DNA of 64,000 nt from Alphaproteobacteria bacterium. GTDB taxonomy: Bacteria; Pseudomonadota; Alphaproteobacteria; Sphingomonadales; Kordiimonadaceae. Positions 17,642 to 26,482 of the stretch are shown in pieces; positions within the stretch are counted from its first letter, which is position 1; every line of letters starts with the position of its first letter. The stretch lies in the NCBI GenBank assembly GCA_021774695.1, contig JAJFIU010000162.1:1-64000 (forward strand), in the 5' to 3' direction. The translations under genes and the position numbers were made by a program. The notes beneath the pieces were generated by a model, which made no database searches, had not been told where the DNA came from, and saw only the letters and a list, made by a program, of their open reading frames with translations.

Positions 17642-20133
17642 CGGCGAAGCCAACCACAAACTCCAAACCCAATTTTTGGGTGATTACAGGTGCTCTGTTC
17701 AGTCACTGGCGGCGCCACAAAATCCAAGCCATTACCTTGGTGGTTGGGCTTGCCGCGGCGACCGGCTTGTGGACCGCAGTACAAGCGCTGAACAGCCACG
17801 CACGCACCAGTTATGCTGCAGCCGCTTCGGCGGTTGCTGATGCAAACCGTCCGGCACTGGTTAGCGCCCACGGCGAACCGCTAGACCAAAGGGTATTTGC
17901 TGCCCTGCGCCGGGCTGGGCTTGACGTTACGCCTGTTGTCGAGGGACGATTTCTGCACCAAAATACGCTGATTGAGCTGACCGGCATCGACCCGTTCACG
18001 GCACGCCGGGCTGATTTGAGTATCACCGGACAATCATCCCAAAATGGGTCGGCAATGCTCAGGTTTATCCAGCCACCAGGATTGCTTTTTGCAGCGCCAG
18101 AAACTGCAGTGCTGCTAACGGATTTTTTTACCACACAGCCCACTGAAAGCAAACCAAAGATCGAGGTGAATGCCCGCCTTAGGGAAGGTACAGCAATCGG
18201 CGATATCGCTACCGTGCAGCAGCTAACAAAAATGGAAGGCAGGCTCACCAAGCTGTTGCTGCCCACCGGTGCCTCGTTTGATCCTAGTGCCATACCCGAG
18301 CCATGGAACGTTGCCCTGAAGTTAGAGGAAAAGCCGCAACAGGTTGACCTCAAGGGTCTCACTGACAGTTTTCATCTGAACCTCACCGCCTTTGGGCTGC
18401 TGTGTTTTCTGGTTGGCTTGTTCATCGTTTATTCGGCAATTGGGCTTGCCATTGAAGACCGCCTGTCCAGTATTCGAACCCTCAGAATATGCGGTGTGTC
18501 GCGGCGGCGGCTGCTTGGTCTGATGGTTTTTGAAATGGTCTGCTTAGCTGTAGTCGCTGGCACACTCGGTGTTATGCTGGGGTATTTTACCGCAAGTCTA
18601 TTGTTGCCCGATATCGCAGCGAGCCTGCGCGGTTTGTACGGCGCGCGCATCAGCGGAGCCTTGTCGCTTGATGCGTCCTGGTGGATCGGCGGTATTGCGA
18701 TCAGCATACTCGGTGTTTTAGCGGCAGCATTGGGTGGATTTTTCAGAGTTTCAAAAATGTCGCTGCTCGAGGCCAAAGGCGCCGATGCATGGCGAGCAAA
18801 ACAAGACAAAATCATTACCATTAAAGCGAGTTTAGCGCTGATTTTCCTGAGTTTAGCTCTGATTTTCTATGGTTTTGGTGAGGGATTAATCGCAGCCTTC
18901 GGTGTGATGGCCGGCGTATTGCTCGCCGCTGCTTTCCTGTTGCCTTTAGTGCTGAAAGCCTTGCTGACTATTGGCGCGCGAGCCAGCACAACACCGCTTA
19001 GCCGCTGGTTTTGGGCCGATGCCCGCCAACAGCTAAGCGGACTTTCACTGGCCTTGATGGCCTTAATGCTCGCGCTTGGTACAAATATTGGTGTCAGCGG
19101 CATGGTCAGCGGGTTTCGCGGCACCTTTGATGCTTTTCTAGACGAACGCCTTTCTGCTGACCTGTATTTGCTCGCCTCATCCAGAGAACAAGGTCGAGCA
19201 ATCATGGAATGGGCCAAGAACCAATCGAATATCGAGGCGGTTTTGCCGATCACCAGCGCGACCAGCCAACTGGACGGCCAATCGGGTAGCCAAGCCGTAA
19301 ATATAGTTGGTTTTGAGGACCACCCCATATATCGGGACACATGGCAGTTTATCGAGGCAGCCCCTAATGTGTGGGACGGCGCTGCATCCGGCGACGCGGT
19401 TCTGATTAACGAGCAGCTGGCACGCCGCCAAAATAAATGGGTCGGCGACCAAATAACACTGACAACAGACGATGGTCCTCGCACATTCCCAGTGGTTGGT
19501 GTCTATTCAGATTACGGCAATCCACGGATTGAAGTTCGCATGCCCAACCATGCAGTATTGAGCGGTTGGCCAGACGCAAGACAACAACGATTTGCCTTTG
19601 TTACACCCGCTGGTGCGCAAGTGCGGTCTGATATCGTCCGGCAGTTTGACCTGCCCGGAAATCAGATCATTGATCAAGCCGCACTCAAGGGTTTCTCGCG
19701 CGGTATATTCGAAAAGACCTTCACAATCTCAGACGCGCTTAGCACCCTCACCCTAGGTGTTGCCGCCATTGCCATGTTCACTAGCCTGCTTGCCTTGTCT
19801 GGCGCGCGTATTTCTGGTGTTGCACCCTTGTGGGCGATGGGTGTGCCGAGAAAAACACTAGCCTTATACGAACTGATGAAAATCTTAATGCTGTCCTTTT
19901 TGACCGCGGTAGCTGCCATACCGCTAGGGATAGCCATCACCTGGTGTCTGGTAGCGGTCGTTAATGTAGAGGCATTTGGATGGCGACTGCCCCTGCACCT
20001 ATTCCCCGGCCAGTGGGCGGTTGTTGGCATGCTGGGTCTGTTGAGCGCTTTGGTCGCCGCGATCTATCCGACCATAAAACTGCAAAGAACCCCGCCTGCG
20101 CTACTGTCAAAGGTGTTTGCCAATGACCATTAA
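17638..20133 (+). CDS. FtsX/MacB-like ABC transporter permease
   Basis: An 831-aa permease with two FtsX-type modules. A first transmembrane segment near residues 28-45 precedes a large periplasmic domain. Clusters of three to four membrane helices follow at about 245-440 and 690-820, giving a duplicated LolC/E-like architecture. A second periplasmic domain lies between them (about 490-680). It probably uses ATP hydrolysis to move a lipid or hydrophobic molecule at the membrane surface. It overlaps the ATPase gene by 4 bp and the downstream lipocalin gene by 11 bp, so the three products probably work together. Confidence 0.88.
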   Translation: MTAKPTTNSKPNFWVITGALFSHWRRHKIQAITLVVGLAAATGLWTAVQALNSHARTSYAAAASAVADANRPALVSAHGEPLDQRVFAALRRAGLDVTPVVEGRFLHQNTLIELTGIDPFTARRADLSITGQSSQNGSAMLRFIQPPGLLFAAPETAVLLTDFFTTQPTESKPKIEVNARLREGTAIGDIATVQQLTKMEGRLTKLLLPTGASFDPSAIPEPWNVALKLEEKPQQVDLKGLTDSFHLNLTAFGLLCFLVGLFIVYSAIGLAIEDRLSSIRTLRICGVSRRRLLGLMVFEMVCLAVVAGTLGVMLGYFTASLLLPDIAASLRGLYGARISGALSLDASWWIGGIAISILGVLAAALGGFFRVSKMSLLEAKGADAWRAKQDKIITIKASLALIFLSLALIFYGFGEGLIAAFGVMAGVLLAAAFLLPLVLKALLTIGARASTTPLSRWFWADARQQLSGLSLALMALMLALGTNIGVSGMVSGFRGTFDAFLDERLSADLYLLASSREQGRAIMEWAKNQSNIEAVLPITSATSQLDGQSGSQAVNIVGFEDHPIYRDTWQFIEAAPNVWDGAASGDAVLINEQLARRQNKWVGDQITLTTDDGPRTFPVVGVYSDYGNPRIEVRMPNHAVLSGWPDARQQRFAFVTPAGAQVRSDIVRQFDLPGNQIIDQAALKGFSRGIFEKTFTISDALSTLTLGVAAIAMFTSLLALSGARISGVAPLWAMGVPRKTLALYELMKILMLSFLTAVAAIPLGIAITWCLVAVVNVEAFGWRLPLHLFPGQWAVVGMLGLLSALVAAIYPTIKLQRTPPALLSKVFANDH

Positions 20134-21214
20134 ACTCACTTTATCAGCGCTGCTGTTTAATTTAGTATTGACCATCGCGGTCTCTGGCCAAGAGTCTGCT
20201 TCTAGGGGTTTTGCGGGTCTTGGCAGTAACGCCGATGGCTTTAAATCCGTTGTGCCGGGTCGGGAGATTCAGTTCCCGGGCGATTTTGGGCCACATCCAG
20301 GTTTCCGCATTGAGTGGTGGTATGTAACCGCCAATCTGACCGCGGAAGACGGGCAAACCTTCGGAGCGCAGTGGACCCTGTTCCGCCAAGCAAGCAAACC
20401 GAAAGCGGCTACTTCAGTGTCTCCCACATGGTCATCAACCGGGTTCTGGATGGGGCATGCCGCCCTGACAAGTGTCGCCCATCACTATTCCGCTGAAAAA
20501 ATTGCCCGAGGCGGCATCGGCCAGGCGGGCGCAAAACCCGCACCGTTTGAAGCCTGGATTGATGACTGGAGCTTTACAGAGATCCAGGCGGATTCAGGCG
20601 AACAATCTGCTTTCAAAATCAAGGCTCGAGGCGAAAATTTCAGCTACGGTCTTGATATGATAGCGACCGGTCCGATGGTATTGCACGGCGATGCGGGCTA
20701 TAGCGTCAAGTCAGATCAAGGGCAGGCTTCCTATTATTTTAGCAACCCGTTTCTCGAAGTTCAGGGCAGCGTTACCATTGATGGCCGGGAGCTGAAGGTT
20801 ACGGGTGACGCCTGGCTGGACCGGGAATGGAGCAGCCAGCCGCTTGCCAGCGACCAAAAGGGCTGGGACTGGTTTTCCCTGCGGTTTGACAGCGGCGAAA
20901 AACTGATGCTGTTTGGCCTGCGAGGAACCACCGGCGAACCCTTCAAGTCAGCCACATGGATCACACCGGATGGCCAGACAAAAAAACTTGGCGGGTCGTC
21001 CTTACAAATGCAACCTTTGCGCTTTGCCAGAGTTGCAGGCAAAGAAATCCCGGTCGAATGGTCAATTAAGATACCGTCGAAAAATGTCTCGCTTGTAGTG
21101 AAAGCGCTCAATGATGATAGCTGGATGACGACCAGCATTTCCTATTGGGAAGGGCCTGTTTTGGCTACTGGCAGCCACCCGGGGCGCGGCTATCTGGAGA
21201 TGACAGGCTATTGA
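20123..21214 (+). CDS. AttH/CrtC-like secreted lipocalin-fold protein
   Basis: A 363-aa protein with a signal peptide (TIKLTLSALLFNLVLTIAVSGQ). The body matches the AttH/carotenoid 1,2-hydratase-like family (CrtC and Lipocalin_9 domains): FPGDFGPHPGFRIEWWYVTANL, FGAQWTLFRQ, GDAWLDREWSSQ and DWFSLRFDSGEKLM. The family includes CrtC hydratase, but members linked to ABC transporters have no proven activity. ATG 20123 lies within the permease's last codons and follows AAAGGTG; a TTG two codons earlier is less likely. A copy of its last codons (GYLEMTGY) is repeated about 2.2 kb downstream. Confidence 0.88.
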   Translation: MTIKLTLSALLFNLVLTIAVSGQESASRGFAGLGSNADGFKSVVPGREIQFPGDFGPHPGFRIEWWYVTANLTAEDGQTFGAQWTLFRQASKPKAATSVSPTWSSTGFWMGHAALTSVAHHYSAEKIARGGIGQAGAKPAPFEAWIDDWSFTEIQADSGEQSAFKIKARGENFSYGLDMIATGPMVLHGDAGYSVKSDQGQASYYFSNPFLEVQGSVTIDGRELKVTGDAWLDREWSSQPLASDQKGWDWFSLRFDSGEKLMLFGLRGTTGEPFKSATWITPDGQTKKLGGSSLQMQPLRFARVAGKEIPVEWSIKIPSKNVSLVVKALNDDSWMTTSISYWEGPVLATGSHPGRGYLEMTGY

Positions 21215-21271
21215 TCTTCCCTTTAACCAGCGCCTAACTGTATAATCCCACGAATGCGAGACCAACAACCC

Positions 21272-22198
21272 TCAGTGCAAGTTCCTGCGGTAATGCGTGG
21301 GCGATACGCCAAACTTACCGGAAAAGGCGCGCGAAAAGGCAGCGGGTGACAGATAGCCGATTTGCCCCGAAACCTGCTGCACGCTGTAACCTGAAGTATC
21401 AAGAAGCGCGAGCGCCTTTTGCAGACGCCAGTCTGACAGATAGGCCATCGGACTGGTACCCACCAGTTCGCTAAACCGTTCTGAAAAACGGCTGCGCGAC
21501 ATACCTACTTCGGACGCCAAACTGGCAACAGTCCACGGCATGGCAGGCTGCTGATGAATGGAAAGCAGCGAACGTCCTATCTGACCATCGGTAAAAGCCT
21601 TCATAACCTCGCCAAAATTCGGATGATTGCTAGCGCCTGTCCTGAGAAGCTCGATAAAAACGATTTCCGACAATCGGGTTACAGTTGCAACACCGCCAAG
21701 GTTTTCTGCAAATACGCACTGTGTAACAAGCCGCAGCGTTTGATCCAGCCACTGGTTCTTGGCCCGGTCAGAAGACCTGACCAACAGATGGTCTGGTAGC
21801 GCTCGCAAAAGCGGATGATCGGCATCCTTTCGGAAACTAAAATGTCCACATATCATCTGTGTTGTGGCGGACGGGTCGCCGTCACCCACAACCAAAACCC
21901 CGTCATTTTTATAGCCAGCTGTAGTAAGCGCCGTTTCCAAATCACATATTGGGGTCTCGGGTGTACAGGAAATAGAATGTGTTGCCCCGTGCGGCACCAA
22001 AACCATATCACCTGCATTTAAATATGCACTGTTGCCCGAGGGAAACCGAATGTAACAGGTGCCCTCCACCACTAGATGAAAACGAGCAGCCTGCTCTAAT
22101 TGAGGTACCTTTATACCCCAGGGCGGTGAGAAATCGGTCCTAAAATAGAAAACACCCTTCATGTTGAGCGTATCAAGAATATCGTCAAGTATATCCAT
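21272..22198 (-). CDS. AraC-family regulator with cupin sensor domain
   Basis: A 308-aa regulator. The N-terminal cupin-type sensor (Cupin_6: FSPPWGIKVPQLEQAARFHLVVEG, AGDMVLVPHGATHSI) precedes two C-terminal AraC helix-turn-helix motifs (WTVASLASEVGMSRSRFSERF and YSVQQVSGQIGYLSPAAFSRAFSGKFGVSPTHYRR). It probably binds a small ligand and controls nearby genes. It converges with the AttH-like gene and diverges from the DUF4142 gene, with a 235-bp intergenic region. Confidence 0.9.
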   Translation of the reverse strand: MDILDDILDTLNMKGVFYFRTDFSPPWGIKVPQLEQAARFHLVVEGTCYIRFPSGNSAYLNAGDMVLVPHGATHSISCTPETPICDLETALTTAGYKNDGVLVVGDGDPSATTQMICGHFSFRKDADHPLLRALPDHLLVRSSDRAKNQWLDQTLRLVTQCVFAENLGGVATVTRLSEIVFIELLRTGASNHPNFGEVMKAFTDGQIGRSLLSIHQQPAMPWTVASLASEVGMSRSRFSERFSELVGTSPMAYLSDWRLQKALALLDTSGYSVQQVSGQIGYLSPAAFSRAFSGKFGVSPTHYRRNLH

Positions 22199-22433
22199 GC
22201 CCTGTAATCCTTATGGCCTGTTCCCGGGGTTTCGGCATCCTACAACTATACTCTGAACCGGCGGGAAAAACACTCATGCTTTTTGCAGATCGTCCCATCC
22301 AGTATGCCGAACGTATCCAATTACGCTAGGGGCATAGCCAATCATCCAGATTTTTATATATAGGCAACAAGCTTCCACGAGGAAGTTCAACCGATGCTGC
22401 GGCGATGTCGGCAGCAAAATATGGAGACTTGGA

Positions 22434-22958
22434 ATGTTAAAAAGATTTCTGATGACAGGCACCGCAGTTGTTGGCATGGCGCTTTCAGGCGCGGCATTTG
22501 CAGACAGTGGCCCATCCGACATGCAGATCGCGCATATCGCCTATACGGCAGGCAATATTGATATTCGCTATGCCCATCTGGCACTGGCAAAATCAGCAAA
22601 CCCCGCCGTTCGAGATTTTGCGCAACTGATGTTGCAGGACCATGAAGCAGTGAACGATCAGGCGCTGGCGCTGCTCGCGAAACTCGGTGCTAACCCCGAA
22701 GACAACCCTACCAGCCAGAAACTGGTCTCGGATGCACACAGCAAACTGGACGAGCTGGCTGACCTGCACGGTGTCAATTTTGACCGGGCGTATGCGGCCA
22801 ACGAACTAGCCTATCATAAGTTTGTCAATAAAACCGTTGAAGAGACCTTCATTCCGAACACCGACAACCGCGAGTTCAAAAGCCTGCTCGGTGAGGCGCT
22901 ACAGGTCTTTAAAATACACCAAAATCATGCGGCAAAGATGGTGAAAAACCTCCGCTAA
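22434..22958 (+). CDS. secreted DUF4142 protein
   Basis: A 174-aa protein with a signal peptide (MLKRFLMTGTAVVGMALSGAAFA) and a helical DUF4142 ferritin-like bundle (DMQIAHIAYTAGNIDIRYAHLALAKSANPAVRDFAQLMLQDHEAVNDQALALLAKLG). The function of the family is not settled; stress and redox roles have been proposed. GGAG lies upstream of the ATG. The cupredoxin gene follows about 60 bp later on the same strand, so the two are probably cotranscribed. The AraC regulator is divergent and may control it. Confidence 0.87.
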   Translation: MLKRFLMTGTAVVGMALSGAAFADSGPSDMQIAHIAYTAGNIDIRYAHLALAKSANPAVRDFAQLMLQDHEAVNDQALALLAKLGANPEDNPTSQKLVSDAHSKLDELADLHGVNFDRAYAANELAYHKFVNKTVEETFIPNTDNREFKSLLGEALQVFKIHQNHAAKMVKNLR

Positions 22959-23018
22959 ATTTTGTGGACAGGAAAGCACGCCCATGCGCTTTCCTGTCGC
23001 CTACTCCCGGAGCTTATC

Positions 23019-23393
23019 ATGATCATGAAAATATTTTCACTGGGCACAGCATTAGCTATTCTTTTGGTTTTGACTGGCGCCTTCAACACACAGGCGAAAA
23101 CCAGCGCTTCGCAAGGAGCGTCGGGCAATGCAAAAACTCATATTGTTGAAATAAAGGGATTTAAATATAACCCTGAAGTTTTGACCGTCAGCGTCGGCGA
23201 CACTGTTCGCTGGATCAATTTGGATGCCGCCCCGCACACGGCCACCGCCGGGAATGAAAGCTGGAATAGCGGCAAGCTGAAGCGCAACGAGGAATGGGCC
23301 TTTACCGTCACGGAAACCGGCGAGACCCGATATATCTGCATCTATCACCCAGTCATGAAAGGCACGCTTATTGTTAAGGAACGAGACCAATGA
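23019..23393 (+). CDS. amicyanin/plastocyanin-like cupredoxin
   Basis: A 124-aa secreted blue-copper protein. After the signal peptide comes a cupredoxin fold with type-1 copper ligands His (DAAPHTATA), Cys and His (YICIYHP), and Met in the following VMKG. It is small, like amicyanin or pseudoazurin-type electron carriers. I start at ATG 23019, which is 6 nt after GGAG; ATG 23025 is an alternative. It follows the DUF4142 gene and is followed at once by a relic of an attH 3' end. Confidence 0.86.
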   Translation: MIMKIFSLGTALAILLVLTGAFNTQAKTSASQGASGNAKTHIVEIKGFKYNPEVLTVSVGDTVRWINLDAAPHTATAGNESWNSGKLKRNEEWAFTVTETGETRYICIYHPVMKGTLIVKERDQ

Positions 23394-23403
23394 CAGGTCC
23401 GAA

Positions 23404-23457
23404 ATGGCTACCGGCAGCCACTGGGCAAAAGGCTATCTGGAGATGACCGGCTATTGA
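23404..23457 (+). pseudogene. relic of the 3' end of an AttH-like gene
   Basis: The last 17 codons encode MATGSHWAKGYLEMTGY and a stop. They closely match the end of the intact AttH-like gene upstream (LATGSHPGRGYLEMTGY, stop). By eye about 44 of 53 bases agree, including a run of 24 of 25. No upstream part of the gene is present, so this is a fragment. Its stop overlaps the stop of the convergent Rrf2 gene. Confidence 0.75.
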
Positions 23458-23885
23458 AGCTTAAGCACGTTGCCCAACCCCGGGCTGCAGCCCACCACAT
23501 CAGCCAATGTTTTACTGTCCAGAACCGCTAGAAATGCATTGAGCGCTTCGGCAATCATGCCGGAAAGCCCACATACACCGGTGATGGAGCACGAGTTTGT
23601 CTTGTTGTTAAAACATTCAACGATGCACAAGTCCTCTTCGCAAGACCGGACCACCGCCCCGATGTTGATCTGTTCAGGCGTGGCGGCTAGTCGCATACCT
23701 CCTTGTCTGCCCCGAATAGTAGTAATGAAACCATTGCGCCCCAACTGATGGACCACTTTCATCAAGTGGTTCTCGGAGACGGCGTAACAGGCAGCAATTT
23801 CCTTGATGGTTGAGAGACCATCGCCTTTGCTTGCCAGGTACATAAGGACCCTGAGCGCGTAATCAGTATGGCGAGTTAATCGCAT
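23451..23885 (-). CDS. nsrR: NsrR-type Rrf2 regulator
   Basis: A 144-aa Rrf2-family regulator with a winged helix (MRLTRHTDYALRVLMYLASKG, VSENHLMKVVHQLGRNGFI, RGRQGGMRLA). Three cysteines for an Fe-S cluster fit the NsrR pattern: EEDLCIVECF and CSITGVCGL. NsrR senses nitric oxide through the cluster and derepresses detoxification genes. ATG 23885 follows AGGGAG; the longer frame covers the promoter. It is divergent from a truncated haemoglobin gene, consistent with an NO response. Its stop overlaps the attH relic. Confidence 0.85.
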   Translation of the reverse strand: MRLTRHTDYALRVLMYLASKGDGLSTIKEIAACYAVSENHLMKVVHQLGRNGFITTIRGRQGGMRLAATPEQINIGAVVRSCEEDLCIVECFNNKTNSCSITGVCGLSGMIAEALNAFLAVLDSKTLADVVGCSPGLGNVLKLQ

Positions 23886-23905
23886 GAATTTCTCCCTGTT
23901 ACTTA

Positions 23906-23928
23906 AAGATATATTTTTTTTATTGCTT
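23906..23928. promoter_or_regulatory. candidate NsrR site
   Basis: AAGATATATTT, one base, then TTTTATTGCTT follows the 11-1-11 layout of NsrR sites. The first half matches the enterobacterial consensus well (9 of 11) and the second half poorly (5 of 11). It lies in the divergent nsrR/haemoglobin promoter region. Confidence 0.35.
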
Positions 23929-24054
23929 TTAGGCAAGGGCGTAATTATATCCTGTAAATAATATGCATGTTTAATGAACTCGGCATATACAATAGGAAAT
24001 ATCCGCAAAACCCATACTAACCGCAATAGTCGCTTCGCCGGAATTAGGAAAAAA

Positions 24055-24492
24055 ATGTCACAAGAAACCCAATTAAGTGCCCGCACCGTCAGGCCGGCTT
24101 TCGTTGTTGAAGACGCGGTGATCGAAACGATTGTTCATACCTTTTACGATAAAGTGCGAGCGCACCCAGCACTTGGACCTGTGTTCAATGACGCCATTTC
24201 TGATTGGAAGCCTCATCTAGCGACCATGGTGAACTTCTGGTCGTCGGTGATGAACACCAGCGGGCGCTACAAAGGCCAGCCAATGCCAAAACATATGGCC
24301 CTGAAAGGCGTTACACCGGCTCATTTCACCGCGTGGCTGGGCTTGTTCGAAGATACGGTCACCGAGTTATGTTCGCCGGAAATAGCCGCGCGTTTTATTG
24401 AAAAGTCGCAGATGATCGCAAAGAGCTTTCAACTGGGCATGTTCGGCCTGCCGGGCCTGCCCAAAGCAGGTTTCCAAGCAGCAGATGAATAA
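24055..24492 (+). CDS. group III truncated haemoglobin
   Basis: A 145-aa globin of the group III (trHb3) type: FVVEDAVIETIVHTFYDKVRAHPALGPVF, ATMVNFWSSVMNTSGRYKG and the proximal-helix segment PAHFTAWLGLFEDTV, which contains the haem-ligating His. Group III globins are linked to NO or oxygen handling under low oxygen. The ATG follows TTAGGA. It is divergent from the NsrR-type regulator and overlaps the DUF1971 gene by 8 bp, so the cluster fits nitrosative stress defence. Confidence 0.9.
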   Translation: MSQETQLSARTVRPAFVVEDAVIETIVHTFYDKVRAHPALGPVFNDAISDWKPHLATMVNFWSSVMNTSGRYKGQPMPKHMALKGVTPAHFTAWLGLFEDTVTELCSPEIAARFIEKSQMIAKSFQLGMFGLPGLPKAGFQAADE

Positions 24493-24781
24493 TTCTAACA
24501 GTCGTATGAACGGCCATCTACCGGCTGGCTTAACTGCTTACAAACGTACGCCTGTTTTTACCGAAAAAACGGTACCTAAAGGGCTGCTCAAAGACCACAA
24601 TACAAAAGCCGGCGTTTGGGGCCAAATTCATGTGGAAAGCGGCCAACTCAAATATATCATTCCGTCAAAAGGCAAAAGCCACCTCTTGACACCTGGCATC
24701 GTCGGCACAGTCATGCCGGATGAACGTCATCATATTGAACCCGTGGGGCCAGTGCAGTTTTTCGTCGAATTTTGGCGGTAA
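24485..24781 (+). CDS. DUF1971 (YeaR/TehB-like cupin) protein
   Basis: A 98-aa cupin-like protein of the DUF1971 family (AYKRTPVFTEKTVPKGLLKDHNTKAGVWG, GTVMPDERHHIEPVG, FFVEFW). In E. coli the relative YeaR is induced by nitrate or NO through NsrR, which matches the NsrR-globin context here. It overlaps the end of the globin gene, so the two are coupled; an internal ATG at 24506 is a possible alternative start. Its stop abuts the stop of the convergent amidase gene. Confidence 0.8.
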   Translation: MNNSNSRMNGHLPAGLTAYKRTPVFTEKTVPKGLLKDHNTKAGVWGQIHVESGQLKYIIPSKGKSHLLTPGIVGTVMPDERHHIEPVGPVQFFVEFWR

Positions 24782-26335
24782 TCACTCTGCCGAAAACCGT
24801 TCGGGCGGACGGCGATGTTTGGTTGCTTGTTCATAGGCGTAAGCAAACTTGATAAGTAAACCTTCAGCATAAGGCCTGCCCAAAATTTGCAGCCCCGCCG
24901 GGAGCGTGCCGCGCGTATAACCCATGGGCACTGTCACTGCTGGCAAGCCGGTTGCCGGTGCAACCAGTTGACTGTTGTCGCCTTTATAGTCTGTGAGTGC
25001 GGTGGCCAGCGGCGCTGGCGGGTTGGTCCATGTGGGATAAATCACTGCGTCAACTGCCGCCCCGTCCATTGCTTTGATAACATCGTCCAGATAGGCTTTT
25101 CGCGCTGGATGGTTTGGGAAATCGAGGCAAGGTGGGCTCGCCTGTTCCGGGTGCTGACCAAGCGGTTTGCCGCCAAAAAACTCAAGCCCTTCTTTGATAT
25201 AGGGCGAGTACTCACCACTTTCATAAACCTCCATCACGTCTTTGATCGGTGCATCCGGCCCTAAAGACTTAAGATACTGTTCCATATCGTAACGAAAGCG
25301 AACACAGAACACATCTGCATCCAGATGGTTGGCGAAATTATCAACCGTGAAGGGGTCAACAATAGTGGCGCCCGCCGCGCGCAGGTCAGCAATCGCCTGT
25401 TCAAAAACCGCAACAACTTCTGGGTCCGCATCTTCGGTGTTAACCAGTGCGCGCAGCACCCCAATGCGTGCACCCTTCAAGCCGCCTGTATCCAGAAAAG
25501 CAGTATAGTCTTTTTCCCGCTTGCCTTTGCCCAGTTCAGTGAAAGGGTCGGCAGGGTCATACCCTGTTACCACATCGAACATACGCGCGCCGTCCTCGAC
25601 CGTGCGGGTCATTGGCCCGGCAATATCCCAGTCAAACGACAGCGGAATAACGCCGTCGCGGCTGGTAAGGCCAATGGTTGAACGAATGCCAAACAGGGCC
25701 AAATGCGATGAAGGCCCGCGGATTGAGTTACCGGTGTCCGACCCCATGCCTGCCGCGCCAAAACTGGCGGCTGTGCCCGATGCAGTGCCGCCGCTGGAAC
25801 CCGCCGGGGTTTTGCTTAGGTCGTAGGCATTTGCGGTTACCCCGAACGAAGAGCTTACGGTTTGGCGCGGGCTAAAGGCCCATTCGGCCATGTTGGTTTT
25901 GGCAAGCACGATCGCCCCCGCCTCACGCAACTTGCGCACCATGAAAGCATCGTCTAGGGGCATACTGTTCTTAAGGGCGATGGAGCCGCCTGTCGTCGGC
26001 AAGCCGTAAGTGTCAAAATTATCCTTAACCAGCACCGGCACGCAAAACAAAGGGCCAACGCTTTCGCCGCTAGCAAGCGCTCGGTCAATGTCATCAGCAC
26101 GCCCGAGGGCCGCCGGATTGATCATGGACACAGCATTGAGACCGCTGGAACTGTCATAGGCATCAATACGATCGAGATAGCCCTGCACAATCTGGCGGCA
26201 TGTCATACGTTCATTTGTTATTGCCGACTGCACATCCGCAATGGTTGCTTCTACAAATTGAAATGGTGCCGGCTCAGCCGGAGCACACGATATAAGGCCA
26301 ACAGCGACCGCTGCCGCAACAATTATTTGTTTCAT
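24782..26335 (-). CDS. amidase-signature lipoprotein
   Basis: A 517-aa amidase with a lipoprotein signal (VGLISC, lipid-modified Cys17). The Ser-Ser-Lys triad of the amidase signature family is visible: Lys in VPVLVKDNFDT, the cis-Ser in GSDTGNSIRGPSSH and the nucleophile region TPAGSSGGTASG. It hydrolyses amide bonds of unknown substrates at the membrane surface or in the periplasm. A second amidase lipoprotein of similar design lies about 15 kb downstream. It is divergent from the pyrimidine cluster, and the shared gap contains a RutR-like palindrome. Confidence 0.9.
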   Translation of the reverse strand: MKQIIVAAAVAVGLISCAPAEPAPFQFVEATIADVQSAITNERMTCRQIVQGYLDRIDAYDSSSGLNAVSMINPAALGRADDIDRALASGESVGPLFCVPVLVKDNFDTYGLPTTGGSIALKNSMPLDDAFMVRKLREAGAIVLAKTNMAEWAFSPRQTVSSSFGVTANAYDLSKTPAGSSGGTASGTAASFGAAGMGSDTGNSIRGPSSHLALFGIRSTIGLTSRDGVIPLSFDWDIAGPMTRTVEDGARMFDVVTGYDPADPFTELGKGKREKDYTAFLDTGGLKGARIGVLRALVNTEDADPEVVAVFEQAIADLRAAGATIVDPFTVDNFANHLDADVFCVRFRYDMEQYLKSLGPDAPIKDVMEVYESGEYSPYIKEGLEFFGGKPLGQHPEQASPPCLDFPNHPARKAYLDDVIKAMDGAAVDAVIYPTWTNPPAPLATALTDYKGDNSQLVAPATGLPAVTVPMGYTRGTLPAGLQILGRPYAEGLLIKFAYAYEQATKHRRPPERFSAE

Positions 26336-26482
26336 TTTGTTCCACCCCTAGCTTGTTTCTCAGGCCCAATTCCCTTGAGAGCAAACCCTAACAGCCTTTG
26401 GCGGTTTTCTAAACCCCGCTACCGGCATTGTGATTTCTCGCCTCTAAACTTGTATGCAACTGTGAATAAGGTCAAAAAACGA

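Noticed and set aside
22372-22385. CTTCC-ACGA-GGAAG hairpin upstream of the DUF4142 gene
   Set aside because: A 5-bp stem in an isolated position is too weak to call an operator.
21215-23403. Integrated mobile element bounded by attH-end direct repeats
   Set aside because: No integrase, transposase or terminal inverted repeats are present, so only the repeat itself is reported.
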